Shown: piece by piece, positions 1 to 8,853 of the stretch | Layout: each line of letters begins with the position of its first letter | How positions within the stretch are numbered: the first letter of the stretch is position 1 | Source of the DNA: Mesonia aquimarina | GTDB taxonomy: Bacteria; Bacteroidota; Bacteroidia; Flavobacteriales; Flavobacteriaceae | Assembly: GCF_003667275.1 (NCBI RefSeq) | Contig: NZ_RCNV01000002.1 | Coordinates: forward strand, 1-64,000 | Reading direction: 5' to 3' | DNA length: 64,000 bases | Position numbers and translations under genes: made by a program | The notes under the pieces: model-generated | The model's input: only the letters and a program-made list of their open reading frames with translations | Told to the model about the DNA's origin: nothing | The model's database searches: none

Positions 1-1
1 C

Positions 2-2455
2 TGCTATTTCTTTTATAGGCACCTGAGTTCCGTCTGGAAGATCGATATACATACCACGCAAATCATCAATATTCTTTCTATGATCTTCATCAAATCTTAC
101 TACCAGATCAAATCGTTTTTCTCCTTCAAAAATGACTCCGGCTGTTCCTCCTGCAAAAGCTGTACTTATGTAATCATTGGCTTTTTGGATATCCAGTCCA
201 TATTGCGCAATTTTATCACGGTTAAATTTAACGGTCATTTGTGGGAGGCCTGATGTTCGCTCCGCGTTTACGTCTCCTGCACCAGGCACGGTTTGGATAA
301 TACTGGCCATTTCCTGTACCTTTTCCGACAACACCCCCAGGTCCTCTCCATATAGTTTAACCGCAATATCTTCTCTAACCCCCTCTAATAATTCGTTGAA
401 CCTTAATTCTACAGGTTGCGTAAACACAAGGTTTACCCCAGTAAGTTCTTTATTGAGTTTTTCCTTGATTTGCGCTATAAGTCCTTCTTTAGTTTCAGCG
501 GTTGTCCAATTATCCTTATCTTTTTCAAGAATCAGGTACATATCTGCTATATCCATCGGCATTGGATCTGTTGGGATGTCCGCTACTCCAATTCTTGCTG
601 TTGCTGTTTTAATTTCAGGAAAATTTTCTAGAAGGATATTTTCTATTTTTTTGGAAACTTCAATAGACTCTGTTAATGAACTTCCTGGTCTGATTAAAGC
701 CTGCATTGCAATATCCCCTTCATCCAGTTGAGGCACAAATTCTCCTCCCATTCTGGAAAAAAGGAAACCGGCTAATACAAGTAGAACAGCAGCAGCACCT
801 ACAACAATGAGCTTCAGTTTTAATGCCCCTTTCAGTAAAGGCATATATACCCTTTGTATTCCACCAATTATCTTATCACTTATCCTTTCCAGCCAGCGTT
901 CAAACCTTCCAAACCAGTTCTTTTTATTCTGAATGGGTTTCATAAATAGGGCAGACATCATAGGGACATAGGTAAGGCATAAGAAAATAGCACCTATCAT
1001 GGCAAAACCGAAAGTGTACGCCATCGGCTTAAACATTTTACCTTCTACCCCCGTAAGAAAAAGTATAGGCGTGAATACAATAAGAATTATAATCTGTCCA
1101 AAAAATGCGGAACTCATCATCGTGCTCCCAGCATCATAGGCTACTTCATCCATTTTAGCCTGATTGAATTTCACCTTGCCAGATCTTATCCGTTTTTGTA
1201 TTTCATACACGGTTCCCTCGATGATAATCACTGCACCGTCTATAATGATTCCAAAGTCAATAGCGCCCAAACTCATTAGATTGGCCCAGACATTGAATTG
1301 TTTCATTAAAATAAAAGCAAAAAGCAGTGATAAGGGAATAGTGGTAGCAGTAATAAGTCCACCTCTTAGACTACCTAATAACAATACCAGGGCAAAAATC
1401 ACTATCAATGCACCTTCCAGTAAATTTGTTTTAACAGTATCGGTTGTTCGTGCTATTAATTCACTCCGATCAATAATTGGCTCTATGGTCAAACCTTCAG
1501 GAAGTGACTTTTCAACTTCTGCCATCCTATCTTTAACATCCTGAATTACGGCATTGGGATTGGCGCCTTTTAACATCATTATTATCCCGCCTACGGCTTC
1601 CTCTCCGTCTTGAGTGAAAGCTCCGTAGCGTACCTGATTTCCAAACTGAACATCTTCCGCAACATCTCCAATAGTTATCGGAATAGAATTTTCGGTAGTA
1701 ATAGCAATTTTCCTTATATCCTCCAGTGAACGGATTAAACCTTCACCTCTAATAAAATTTGACATTTTATTTTTCTCAATATAAGCTCCACCGGTATTCA
1801 CATTGTTTCGGGCCAGCGCCTCATAAACCTCAGAGATACTTATACCCATACTGTTTAATTTCTCAGGATTGATTGCTACCTCATATTGTTTTATGGAGCC
1901 TCCAAAAGAATTTACTTCCACCACACCTTCCAGCAAGGTAAGTTGTCGCTTGATTATCCAGTCCTGAATAGTTCGTAGTTCCATGGGAGAATATTCAGTT
2001 TCGTATCCCTCCTTTGGCTTTATGGTATACTCATAAATTTGACCCAATCCGGTTGAAATAGGTCCCATAGCAGGACTTCCAAATTTATCGGGAATGGTTT
2101 CTCCCAATTCATTAAGTTTTTCCTGTACTAGTTGACGAGGGAGATAAGTTCCCATATCATCTTTAAAAACAATAGTAACTACCGAAAGTCCAAACCGTGA
2201 AATAGAGCGAATCTCTGTAACTCCAGGTAAATTACCCATCGAAAGTTCTACGGGATAGGTTACAAATTGTTCAATATCTTCTGTGGCAAGATTTGGCGAC
2301 TGGGTGATCACCTGAACCTGATTGTTAGTAATATCTGGCACCGATCCCAGGTTGACGGTCATCATGGACCAAATACCCGTCCCTATCAGCGCTAAGGTAA
2401 GTAGTCCAATAATAAATTTATTATTAATGGAAAATGCGATTATCTTATTAATCAT
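2..2455 (-). CDS. CzcA/CusA-type heavy-metal efflux RND pump, N-terminal 818 residues (partial)
   Basis: Inner-membrane proton-driven pump of the heavy-metal RND family, which exports monovalent or divalent cations through a CusB/CusC-like envelope channel. I translated it by hand from the ATG at 2455; the frame stays open to the left edge. TM1 lies at about residues 10-31. The family motif DFGIIIDGAVIIIE is present, with D400, D406 and E413 nearly at the positions of the proton-relay residues of CzcA (D402, D408, E415). About 818 of the roughly 1030-1450 residues usual in Bacteroidota are inside the window, so a possible fused CusC-like outer-membrane channel cannot be seen. It lies 138 bp downstream of the Cys/His-rich gene at 2594-2905 on the same strand. 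The metal is not determinable here; Cu/Ag or Zn/Co/Cd are all possible. Confidence 0.93.
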   Translation of the reverse strand, partial: MINKIIAFSINNKFIIGLLTLALIGTGIWSMMTVNLGSVPDITNNQVQVITQSPNLATEDIEQFVTYPVELSMGNLPGVTEIRSISRFGLSVVTIVFKDDMGTYLPRQLVQEKLNELGETIPDKFGSPAMGPISTGLGQIYEYTIKPKEGYETEYSPMELRTIQDWIIKRQLTLLEGVVEVNSFGGSIKQYEVAINPEKLNSMGISISEVYEALARNNVNTGGAYIEKNKMSNFIRGEGLIRSLEDIRKIAITTENSIPITIGDVAEDVQFGNQVRYGAFTQDGEEAVGGIIMMLKGANPNAVIQDVKDRMAEVEKSLPEGLTIEPIIDRSELIARTTDTVKTNLLEGALIVIFALVLLLGSLRGGLITATTIPLSLLFAFILMKQFNVWANLMSLGAIDFGIIIDGAVIIIEGTVYEIQKRIRSGKVKFNQAKMDEVAYDAGSTMMSSAFFGQIIILIVFTPILFLTGVEGKMFKPMAYTFGFAMIGAIFLCLTYVPMMSALFMKPIQNKKNWFGRFERWLERISDKIIGGIQRVYMPLLKGALKLKLIVVGAAAVLLVLAGFLFSRMGGEFVPQLDEGDIAMQALIRPGSSLTESIEVSKKIENILLENFPEIKTATARIGVADIPTDPMPMDIADMYLILEKDKDNWTTAETKEGLIAQIKEKLNKELTGVNLVFTQPVELRFNELLEGVREDIAVKLYGEDLGVLSEKVQEMASIIQTVPGAGDVNAERTSGLPQMTVKFNRDKIAQYGLDIQKANDYISTAFAGGTAGVIFEGEKRFDLVVRFDEDHRKNIDDLRGMYIDLPDGTQVPIKEIA

Positions 2456-2558
2456 ATAAATAAAAATTTAATTCAGTTAAAATTCTTGATAATAATTTTG
2501 TGCCTAACAAAATCTATCAATAGGACCAAGGATCTAGTATGAGAACCAGGATTTGGTC

Positions 2559-2588
2559 AAAAAAGGATATAATTATCCTTTAAAAAAA
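2559..2588 (-). terminator. Hairpin between the Cys/His-rich gene and the RND pump gene
   Basis: The arms AAAGGATA and TATCCTTT form a short stem directly after the stop codon at 2594, with A/T runs on both sides. On the minus strand a run of Ts follows the stem. It may act as a partial terminator that lowers pump expression relative to the upstream small protein. Confidence 0.5.
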
Positions 2589-2593
2589 CTGAA

Positions 2594-2905
2594 TTATGCC
2601 TGTGGTGGCTGTAAAATGGAAGTGGTAAAATCTTTTTTTATACCGTTTAAGTAGAGAAAATCTTGAGAAGAAATGTATTTAAACTCAAATTTTATTTCTG
2701 CGAATTTGAAATAAGTTGCGTTTATATGGCAACATTGGCAAATACAAAATGGGGAACATAAATCTGCATCTTGATGTTGGTGGTTATCACCTAAATCTTG
2801 AGAAATTTCTGTTTTAACTTCATTGTCAAAAGTACCTGTATCTTCACAAGGCACTAAATTTAGTGTGAAGATATAGATTGACAATATGAATGCTAAAAAT
2901 TTCAT
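2594..2905 (-). CDS. Small secreted Cys/His-rich protein (DUF6660-like), first gene of the metal-efflux operon
   Basis: A 103-residue protein with an N-terminal hydrophobic signal segment (about residues 1-18), followed by a compact metal-ligand-rich stretch. This contains NHQHQ and a Cys cluster of the form CSPFCICQCCH. Small proteins of this kind often precede CusA/CzcA genes in Flavobacteriia; I recall them under DUF6660, but have not checked this. The arrangement suggests a periplasmic metal-binding or sensing accessory of the pump; that role is inference. A -7 element TATATTTG lies at 2911-2918, so close to the ATG that the mRNA may be nearly leaderless. The C-terminal half has no recognisable motif. 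Confidence 0.7.
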   Translation of the reverse strand: MKFLAFILSIYIFTLNLVPCEDTGTFDNEVKTEISQDLGDNHQHQDADLCSPFCICQCCHINATYFKFAEIKFEFKYISSQDFLYLNGIKKDFTTSILQPPQA

Positions 2906-2910
2906 TAAGG

Positions 2911-2918
2911 CAAATATA
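2911..2918 (-). promoter_or_regulatory. Bacteroidota -7 promoter element (TATATTTG) for the metal-efflux operon
   Basis: On the minus strand TATATTTG matches the Bacteroidota -7 consensus TAnnTTTG exactly. It ends only 5 bp before the ATG at 2905. No TTG at the standard spacing was found. Confidence 0.5.
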
Positions 2919-2963
2919 AGAATTTTTTAATGCAATGGTTGTGCAAAGAAAAAAGGCTTCGGA

Positions 2964-5027
2964 TTATAAAAACCATAAGGTTTCTTGACCAAAAGGTGGT
3001 ATTTCCTTGCTTTCAAAACGAGGTGCTATTTCTGCAACCATTTCAGGATATTTAATTGTTATTGGTACGTTTTGTTGACGTAAGGATTTCCAATATAGCC
3101 TACTAAATTGATACACTTGCTCTATTAGCTTTCTAATCATTTTACTATCATTTAAAGCCTCTGGTGTAGGACTTGATATTTTAAGTTTTATTGGAAATGA
3201 ATAACTTGAATGACTTGGGTATTTTACAGTATTGTTATACCTCAAATTATTAAAGAGTAAATATTTATATTCTCCTTTAGGGCCAATATTTATATATGTG
3301 CCACTCATTGGAATTAACTCACCATTCCAATTTTGGTCAAAAGCAATAATATCTTGTGATTTTGTTTTATTAATATTAAGAACAAAAAGAGGACAAGGCA
3401 ATTGAAGTTTATCCATCATTTCTAAAACAGGTTGTATTTCTTCATCCTTCATATCCTTATAAAAGTGAATCACTATTTTTTCAGGTATTTGGTTTGTTGG
3501 TACGTATTGATAGATAGCATCACTTAATGCACCCCCTAACTGTTTAACATCAGATTTACTGAAATAATGAAATTCATTAAACCTTCCATTATTTTTAAAA
3601 CTGAATGCACTTGCTACATATCGAATGTTTTCTTCGGTATTTTTAAATGCACCCACACCAATAACTAATTCATTTTTAGGTTTGACATTTAGTTGCCAAG
3701 GTGTACCATCTAATTTTGCTAATAAGGCTAATGAAATGTTTGTTAAATCGTATATGAACTTATGTTGATTTCTTCTAAATCTATCAAACTCTATTACTTG
3801 AGATATAATTCTTTTATATAAAAGCTGTTCTTTAACCTTGTAATACACTAACTTTTTTTCAAGATTGGGTTCGTGCTTGTTAAAAGGACTTAAATAAATA
3901 GCAACATAATTAATATTAGGGTCTGATTTAAAATCTTTTATACCCTTTGCAATTTGAGGTAATGGATTTTCTAAATCATCAAATATTATATTGACATTAT
4001 TATCGAAATGTGCTAAAACACCTGCATAAATATTTAAACCTTTATACCAACTTGTACCATCTTCCAATAATTTTTGCAATGTTTCTACTTCTTTAGCATA
4101 ACTTGTATGATATATAAAGAAGAAATGCACATTATCTAACTGACAAGGATTTAAAGGCTTTAAATTCTTAAAATCAATTTTGGGATTTCTACCAACACCA
4201 TTTTGAAACACTAAATCATTGCTTTCATCAGCAACTTCACCAATTCGATTTATTTCTACAGGTAAGTAATCGTCATTATTAACAGGAATAACTTTCTTAA
4301 ATTCTTCACTTAAAATGAAATGTTGAATAAACTTATCTATTTTGTGTTTATAACCAATATATTTATTGGAATCATCTTTTGGTTCTGGTTGAATATTAAA
4401 AGCTGTTCGTAAATCGTTATTCAAAATGGCAAAAGCCTTTGTGTTATCATCAATAAATTCCTTTTCCTTATGATATTTTAATAACCTCATTTTATATACA
4501 ACTTTATTAAGATTTGTTGTTGAGGTATGTTTTATAATTTCAGAAATAGGTTTTTTAAACACTTTGGCCATACCATCATAAGAAATAACTAACTCACCAT
4601 ATTCACTAACTTCTTTAATTTGTACTTTGACAGTAAACTTATAATACTGTGCAAAACTTTTATTTTGATATGATCTATTACCTATCCAAATTTGATTATC
4701 ATTCACAAAGTTTTGACCAACAAGTTTTTTTATGCTTTTAAAGAATTTTTTGATTCGCCAATTATAGTAATGCTTTATTAAGTCGGTTGGTTGTTCTTTT
4801 AGATTGAGTTTTAAAGGCAAATAACCTTCCTTTTCATAAATAAATGATGTGTAGATAAAATCAGGATTTTCTTCTTTTATACCAGGAAACAAATCTTCTA
4901 TATTGGTTGGAAACTTTGTTTTATACAACTTTTGCGCATTTCCAATTTTCTCTTTACTTAAATAAAAAGTTATTGGTTTGTCTGGTAAATCAAATGTTAT
5001 GATATTAAAATAAAGTTCCTGACTCAT
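2964..5027 (-). CDS. Long prokaryotic Argonaute, PIWI domain predicted catalytically inactive
   Basis: A 687-residue pAgo-like protein, within the 650-800 range of long pAgos. N/PAZ-like sequence occupies about residues 1-290. The MID domain, about 295-430, has a Y395-xxx-K399 ... Q410 arrangement like the guide 5'-phosphate pocket of YK-type MID domains. The conserved NISLALLAKLDGTPW stretch follows, with K438. The PIWI domain, about 453-687, ends in LWFL as long pAgos do. The strand that normally carries the first catalytic Asp reads VIGVGAF (G459 in place of Asp). The usual RDG strand reads IVIHFYKDM, without the expected Asp, and the C-terminal Asp/His position is not evident. It should therefore bind guides without slicing. 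It is 20 bp downstream of an XRE gene on an integrase island, and no nuclease or SIR2 partner lies beside it. The function, perhaps defence or element control, is inferred. Confidence 0.82.
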   Translation of the reverse strand: MSQELYFNIITFDLPDKPITFYLSKEKIGNAQKLYKTKFPTNIEDLFPGIKEENPDFIYTSFIYEKEGYLPLKLNLKEQPTDLIKHYYNWRIKKFFKSIKKLVGQNFVNDNQIWIGNRSYQNKSFAQYYKFTVKVQIKEVSEYGELVISYDGMAKVFKKPISEIIKHTSTTNLNKVVYKMRLLKYHKEKEFIDDNTKAFAILNNDLRTAFNIQPEPKDDSNKYIGYKHKIDKFIQHFILSEEFKKVIPVNNDDYLPVEINRIGEVADESNDLVFQNGVGRNPKIDFKNLKPLNPCQLDNVHFFFIYHTSYAKEVETLQKLLEDGTSWYKGLNIYAGVLAHFDNNVNIIFDDLENPLPQIAKGIKDFKSDPNINYVAIYLSPFNKHEPNLEKKLVYYKVKEQLLYKRIISQVIEFDRFRRNQHKFIYDLTNISLALLAKLDGTPWQLNVKPKNELVIGVGAFKNTEENIRYVASAFSFKNNGRFNEFHYFSKSDVKQLGGALSDAIYQYVPTNQIPEKIVIHFYKDMKDEEIQPVLEMMDKLQLPCPLFVLNINKTKSQDIIAFDQNWNGELIPMSGTYINIGPKGEYKYLLFNNLRYNNTVKYPSHSSYSFPIKLKISSPTPEALNDSKMIRKLIEQVYQFSRLYWKSLRQQNVPITIKYPEMVAEIAPRFESKEIPPFGQETLWFL

Positions 5028-5047
5028 AAGACTTGGGTTTATTAATT

Positions 5048-5365
5048 CTACTTCTTGCTCAATCTATTAATTTTTTGTTCTACAATTTTGAGGATTTCCG
5101 TAATGTTTTTTTCTTCTTTTAACATAAAGACAATTTTATCTGCTAACCAATATTGAAGTAATTCGCTTTTGTTTTGCTTTAATGCTTTAGCTAATGCTTC
5201 AACTTGTTCTTTACGAGCTATACGAGTACCACGTTCAATTTTACTTAAAAGTGCCGTATCAATATTCATTTGAGAAGCAACTTCTCTTAATAATAATTGC
5301 TTTTCTTCTCGTATTTCTCTGATGTATTCTCCAAACGTCATTTTGGGGATATTTTGACTTGTCAA
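5048..5365 (-). CDS. XRE-family HTH protein paired with the Argonaute
   Basis: A 105-residue protein with an N-terminal helix-turn-helix of the XRE/Cro type at about residues 10-66; the motif region reads REVASQMNIDTALLSKIERG. The C-terminal 35 residues are Lys/Glu-rich and helical, a possible oligomerisation tail. It ends 20 bp before the Argonaute start on the same strand, so the two are probably co-transcribed. Small XRE proteins of this kind commonly autoregulate toxic or defence cassettes in Bacteroidota, and it may control pAgo expression. A structural role in a pAgo complex is also possible but unsupported. Confidence 0.85.
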   Translation of the reverse strand: MTSQNIPKMTFGEYIREIREEKQLLLREVASQMNIDTALLSKIERGTRIARKEQVEALAKALKQNKSELLQYWLADKIVFMLKEEKNITEILKIVEQKINRLSKK

Positions 5366-5443
5366 TATTTGTCTAATGTAAGAAAAAGAAAATAAGAACT
5401 AACAAAAAGATATTAACAATTATAAACAGGAAATGAGGAAGTT

Positions 5444-5506
5444 AAGGATTTGAGGATATAAAGTATTTTTATAAATCCTCGTTTCCTTAAAATCCTCAAA
5501 ATCCTT
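5444..5506. repeat. Large imperfect inverted repeat at the end of the DUF3987 gene
   Basis: AAGGATTTGAGGAT (5444-5457) pairs with ATCCTCAAAATCCTT (5492-5506), with a one-base bulge and a 34-nt spacer. The spacer holds further partial repeats (AAATCCTC, TTTCCTTAA). The right arm overlaps the stop codon of the DUF3987 gene. It could be a terminator, or a cis site such as an origin of this element; no T-run supports simple termination on the minus strand. Confidence 0.5.
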
Positions 5507-7244
5507 ATTGTGCTTTTGTGGGATTTGTATAATTGTTATGTGCTTCCCTATGTATTAGACCAGCATCAACAAATTTAGTAATATAGCCTTCTGCTGTTTT
5601 ATGAGGAATCTTGTTTTTGTCGGCTATATTTAGGTAATCTTGTCTTGAAAATTGATAAGGTAGTGCTTCTAAAAAACGTTCTTTACGATTGGCTCTTTTT
5701 ACTTCTTTTTGTTCGATAGGTAAATCGTTAAACACCTTACTACTGTGCTTTACTAATACGCTTATCATTTCCAATGTATTTTCAAAATCTATATCCTCAC
5801 AATATCTTACTTGGTTTACATCACCATCTTCCATAATGCGAAATACAGAAAACAACATTATAATTCTAAATGCTATTAACCCCAAACGTCTAACAGTTGC
5901 TATATAGTCATCGGGTTGAAGATTGAGGTATTTGGTTTGAAGCTTCTCAAAAAACACATTAAACTTTTGTTGTTGCTCGGTTGTTAGCCTTACTTCAATA
6001 TCAGGATTGTTTTTTAGGGTTTTGTATAACCCAAAAAATTCTTTTCCTAATTGGTCGTAATATTCATCTAAACCATTGGTTGTATCAGTTTGAAAAACGT
6101 TCTTCCAAGTAGGTTTGATATTCATATAATAAAACATAAAACGACTAAACAAGCCATTTTCAGCACTTGGAACCAATGCCTGAATCTGCTTTGGTGTACC
6201 AGACAACACCGTTGACAAACAAGGTCTTTCAATATCTACATACTCTCTGTCCGTTCTACGATAGTAACTAATGGTTTCGTGGTGGAATGCTTTACGAAAA
6301 CCATCGGAATAATTACCGTAATCACTTTTAAAAGCTTGTGCTAAAGTATCTCCTTCGGTTTCAAAAATTAACCCTCTACCTTCATTATCCGATATTAATT
6401 GATAAACACCTGTTACACTATTGTTAGCCGGAATAAACAGCATTCTTTCAGGTGGTTTACTCGGTTTTTCCATAGTTTCACTTTTGCCCTTATTCATATT
6501 ATAAGTAGCCATTTCAACTTGATGCTGTTGTTTTAGGGTTTTGGATTGTTCGCGCTTTTCTTTGTGAACAGGATTTACCAAATTTTTAATTTGGTTTAAT
6601 CTCCCTTTTCCTGCTGAAGCAGGTGCAGTAACAAATAAATACAAGTTGCTAAACACTTTCCGTTGGTCGTACACACCAAACAATTTAGGAAAACAAGCAC
6701 TAAATGCTGTTAATGCACCCAACAACAAAATATCACGTTCTTCATTACTGTCTGATGGTTTTACTACTTGTTGCAAAAATGTTGGGATGTTGTTGTAAAC
6801 TGTTGTTGGTATTGTTGGCAACGGTTGTTTTTCTTCCTCTGGATGTTGCGATACTTCAACAACTTGTTGTTGCTGTTTTGGTTTAATACCAACTTGATGC
6901 AAATGGTGGTATAAGGTTGCTATGCTTATACCGTGTCCTTTTGCTTGTAAGCATTTATTATACTGTTCGTCGCATTCTTTATGGTCGTAACCTGAATAAT
7001 TTCTGCTAATTCTATGGTAGTAATCACGTCCAGCTTCACCGTATTCCTCTGAAATAGCAAAACCAATATCACGCCACTTTTCATAAGTATCAGTAATATC
7101 GATACCTGATTGTTCTAAAGCGTTGATATATGTTTCAATATCATTTGCAACAACCGTTGTCGGTTTGTTGTTGATTGGTTTTTTAGGTACTTCTTTTTGC
7201 TCTGGAACAGCTAACCAATCTTTCGGGTTGAATATTTTTGTCAT
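5505..7244 (-). CDS. PriCT-2/DUF3987 mobile-element replication protein
   Basis: A 579-residue protein. Residues about 35-118 resemble the primase C-terminal PriCT-2 domain (DTYEKWRDIGFAISEE, then a Tyr/His-rich stretch ending in LYHHLHQVG). Residues about 150-540 resemble DUF3987, with a P-loop-like segment TAPASAGKGR at 206-215. Such proteins sit in integrative and mobilisable elements of Bacteroidota next to BT4734-type proteins and are thought to act in element replication or primase-helicase functions. The start overlaps the end of the BT4734-like gene by 4 bp, indicating translational coupling. The stop lies inside an inverted repeat. The biochemical activity is not demonstrated for this family. 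Confidence 0.8.
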   Translation of the reverse strand: MTKIFNPKDWLAVPEQKEVPKKPINNKPTTVVANDIETYINALEQSGIDITDTYEKWRDIGFAISEEYGEAGRDYYHRISRNYSGYDHKECDEQYNKCLQAKGHGISIATLYHHLHQVGIKPKQQQQVVEVSQHPEEEKQPLPTIPTTVYNNIPTFLQQVVKPSDSNEERDILLLGALTAFSACFPKLFGVYDQRKVFSNLYLFVTAPASAGKGRLNQIKNLVNPVHKEKREQSKTLKQQHQVEMATYNMNKGKSETMEKPSKPPERMLFIPANNSVTGVYQLISDNEGRGLIFETEGDTLAQAFKSDYGNYSDGFRKAFHHETISYYRRTDREYVDIERPCLSTVLSGTPKQIQALVPSAENGLFSRFMFYYMNIKPTWKNVFQTDTTNGLDEYYDQLGKEFFGLYKTLKNNPDIEVRLTTEQQQKFNVFFEKLQTKYLNLQPDDYIATVRRLGLIAFRIIMLFSVFRIMEDGDVNQVRYCEDIDFENTLEMISVLVKHSSKVFNDLPIEQKEVKRANRKERFLEALPYQFSRQDYLNIADKNKIPHKTAEGYITKFVDAGLIHREAHNNYTNPTKAQ

Positions 7245-8149
7245 AGCTTTTGATGTCTTTTATGTAGGTATGCCAATGGATCGTGGGATAAAAAACACGC
7301 TCTGGAAATGTCTTTACCCGATTGGTCTACCTCAATGTTATATGTTTGCTTTATGTAATTGGCCACCGCAATAAAATATTCATTGTGTGACACTTTCGAT
7401 AAATCGATTCTAATTATCCATTTTAAGCCTTCTCCTGAAGGTGATGTAAACAACATTTCGGTTTCGAAATATTCATCGTTTAATAATTGTTGTTTTAGTT
7501 CTTCAAGATTTTCTAAATGGTCAAAATCGATTGTCAATAATGATGAATGCTCAATTAAGCTATCATCATTTCGTTTAGAAAACACACCTGAAAATGTTAC
7601 ATAATCAAAATGATTTGCTTTAAATTTCCGTGCTTCTTTAGGGTTTTTAATCGCTCTAAATTGCTCTGTGATACTTTTATACTTATCGCTTGTAATACGC
7701 TCAAATATTTGGTGTAATCTTACTTTTTCAGTTGGAAAAACATTTCTAATTGGTGCTTTATAAAAACTGCTGTAAGCATACCAAGTATCATCGGGTTCAT
7801 CTAACCAGGATAATTCATCTTCTTTTTTAACTTCAAAATTTAGATGCAGTACCTCATTGATTTTTAGTAACAATTCTTCTTCATTAATGATTTTAAAATG
7901 ATAGGATGCAAAATCGAATACATCACCTTTAAAATCGGTTAATTCAGTATCGTAATGCATTGCCTTATTATCTACAACATTAATTTGTAATGTTGATTTA
8001 CCACCGTTAAAAGGGTTACGGGTTATCCCGCAGTCCCTTCCTTTTACGGAAAGGACTGTTGTTTCAGGATAATACTGCCTTAATACATAGGCATAGATAT
8101 TTAACCCATAATGCGTTTTCTTTAAAATGCTTTCTTTACTTATTTCCAT
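7241..8149 (-). CDS. BT4734/VirE-N-type primase-like protein of the island
   Basis: A 302-residue protein with a BT4734/BF3469 (VirE N-terminal) type core. Recognisable stretches are HFDYVTFSGVFSKRNDDSL, LTIDFDHLEN and MLFTSPSGEGLKWIIRID; the last two resemble the acidic and SGxGxK-type positions of primase-polymerase folds. The N-terminal third contains GITRNPFNGGKSTLQINV, as in CHC2-like primase leaders. It overlaps the upstream HTH gene by 14 bp and the downstream DUF3987 gene by 4 bp. It is likely a replication initiator or primase for the element; this is inferred from family and context. Confidence 0.8.
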   Translation of the reverse strand: MEISKESILKKTHYGLNIYAYVLRQYYPETTVLSVKGRDCGITRNPFNGGKSTLQINVVDNKAMHYDTELTDFKGDVFDFASYHFKIINEEELLLKINEVLHLNFEVKKEDELSWLDEPDDTWYAYSSFYKAPIRNVFPTEKVRLHQIFERITSDKYKSITEQFRAIKNPKEARKFKANHFDYVTFSGVFSKRNDDSLIEHSSLLTIDFDHLENLEELKQQLLNDEYFETEMLFTSPSGEGLKWIIRIDLSKVSHNEYFIAVANYIKQTYNIEVDQSGKDISRACFLSHDPLAYLHKRHQKL

Positions 8150-8432
8150 CGCATTTAAAATTTGGGTTATAATAATTGCTTTGTAATAGTTCCTCTATGT
8201 CAGATACTTTGTAATAAAACTTTCCTTGTATCTTACTATATGGAAGCGTACCATTTGAACGGAACGTTTGTAGTGTGCGTTGGCTAATATGTAGCATTTG
8301 CATTACGTCCTGATTGTCAATCCACGTATCTTTTAAGCATTCTGCTCTCGATGCTCTTATTAATTCAATACGTGCTTTTATGTCCTTAATCTCTTGTGAG
8401 AGTGCCAAGAGTAAATCGATGATTTCAGTCAT
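8136..8432 (-). CDS. Excisionase-like HTH_17 DNA-binding protein (second of a pair)
   Basis: A 98-residue protein. An N-terminal helix (residues 1-30) precedes a MerR/excisionase-type winged helix: DNQDVMQMLHISQRTLQTFR followed by the wing YSKIQGKFYYKVSDIEELL. Such proteins act as recombination directionality factors or element repressors. The start overlaps the upstream paralogue by 4 bp, and the gene lies in a tight operon with the primase-like genes. Confidence 0.82.
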   Translation of the reverse strand: MTEIIDLLLALSQEIKDIKARIELIRASRAECLKDTWIDNQDVMQMLHISQRTLQTFRSNGTLPYSKIQGKFYYKVSDIEELLQSNYYNPNFKCDGNK

Positions 8433-8731
8433 AACTTTACCTTTCCTTTTTTGATTAGGTAATCGGCAGCTTGCTGTTCGATTTCATCTTGGGAATCCAT
8501 ACGGTTACGCAGTAACCATTGATCTAACTCTTGACGTTGGAAATAGATTTTTTTGCCATTCGGTTTATAGTGTGGAATGGCTCCCGTACTTGTAAGTTTA
8601 TACAAGTGCGATTGTGATAGTTCTAAATACTTGCAAGTTTCATTGAAGTTCAATACTTGCTTTTGCAACGTTTGTTGTTCTATTAACAACTTTTCGATGC
8701 TTTCTAATTTTTCGATGATTGAAATGTCCAT
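8429..8731 (-). CDS. Excisionase-like HTH_17 DNA-binding protein (first of a pair)
   Basis: A 100-residue paralogue-like partner of the gene at 8136-8432. A leader helix precedes the winged HTH: NFNETCKYLELSQSHLYKLT, then the wing HYKPNGKKIYFQRQELDQWLL. The C-terminal tail is charged. It is the first gene of the operon HTH-HTH-primase-DUF3987. The inverted repeat at 8854-8884 in the upstream gap is a candidate operator. Paired HTH_17 genes beside an integrase are typical of Bacteroidota integrative elements, where one is often the excisionase. Confidence 0.82.
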   Translation of the reverse strand: MDISIIEKLESIEKLLIEQQTLQKQVLNFNETCKYLELSQSHLYKLTSTGAIPHYKPNGKKIYFQRQELDQWLLRNRMDSQDEIEQQAADYLIKKGKVKL

Positions 8732-8853
8732 CTTTTATTATTTTTAAATAAATGAGGACATCAGGCCTAATGTCATTCTTGATTTTCAAGAACAATACAA
8801 AGGTTTGAAATAAGCTATTGGATTTTAGTAAGAGTGTAAAATGAAGGTAAGAT

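Noticed and set aside
177-1544. Plus-strand ORFs of 71-184 codons at the left end
   Set aside because: They are antisense to the RND pump frame, which I translated continuously from 2455 and which carries clear family motifs.
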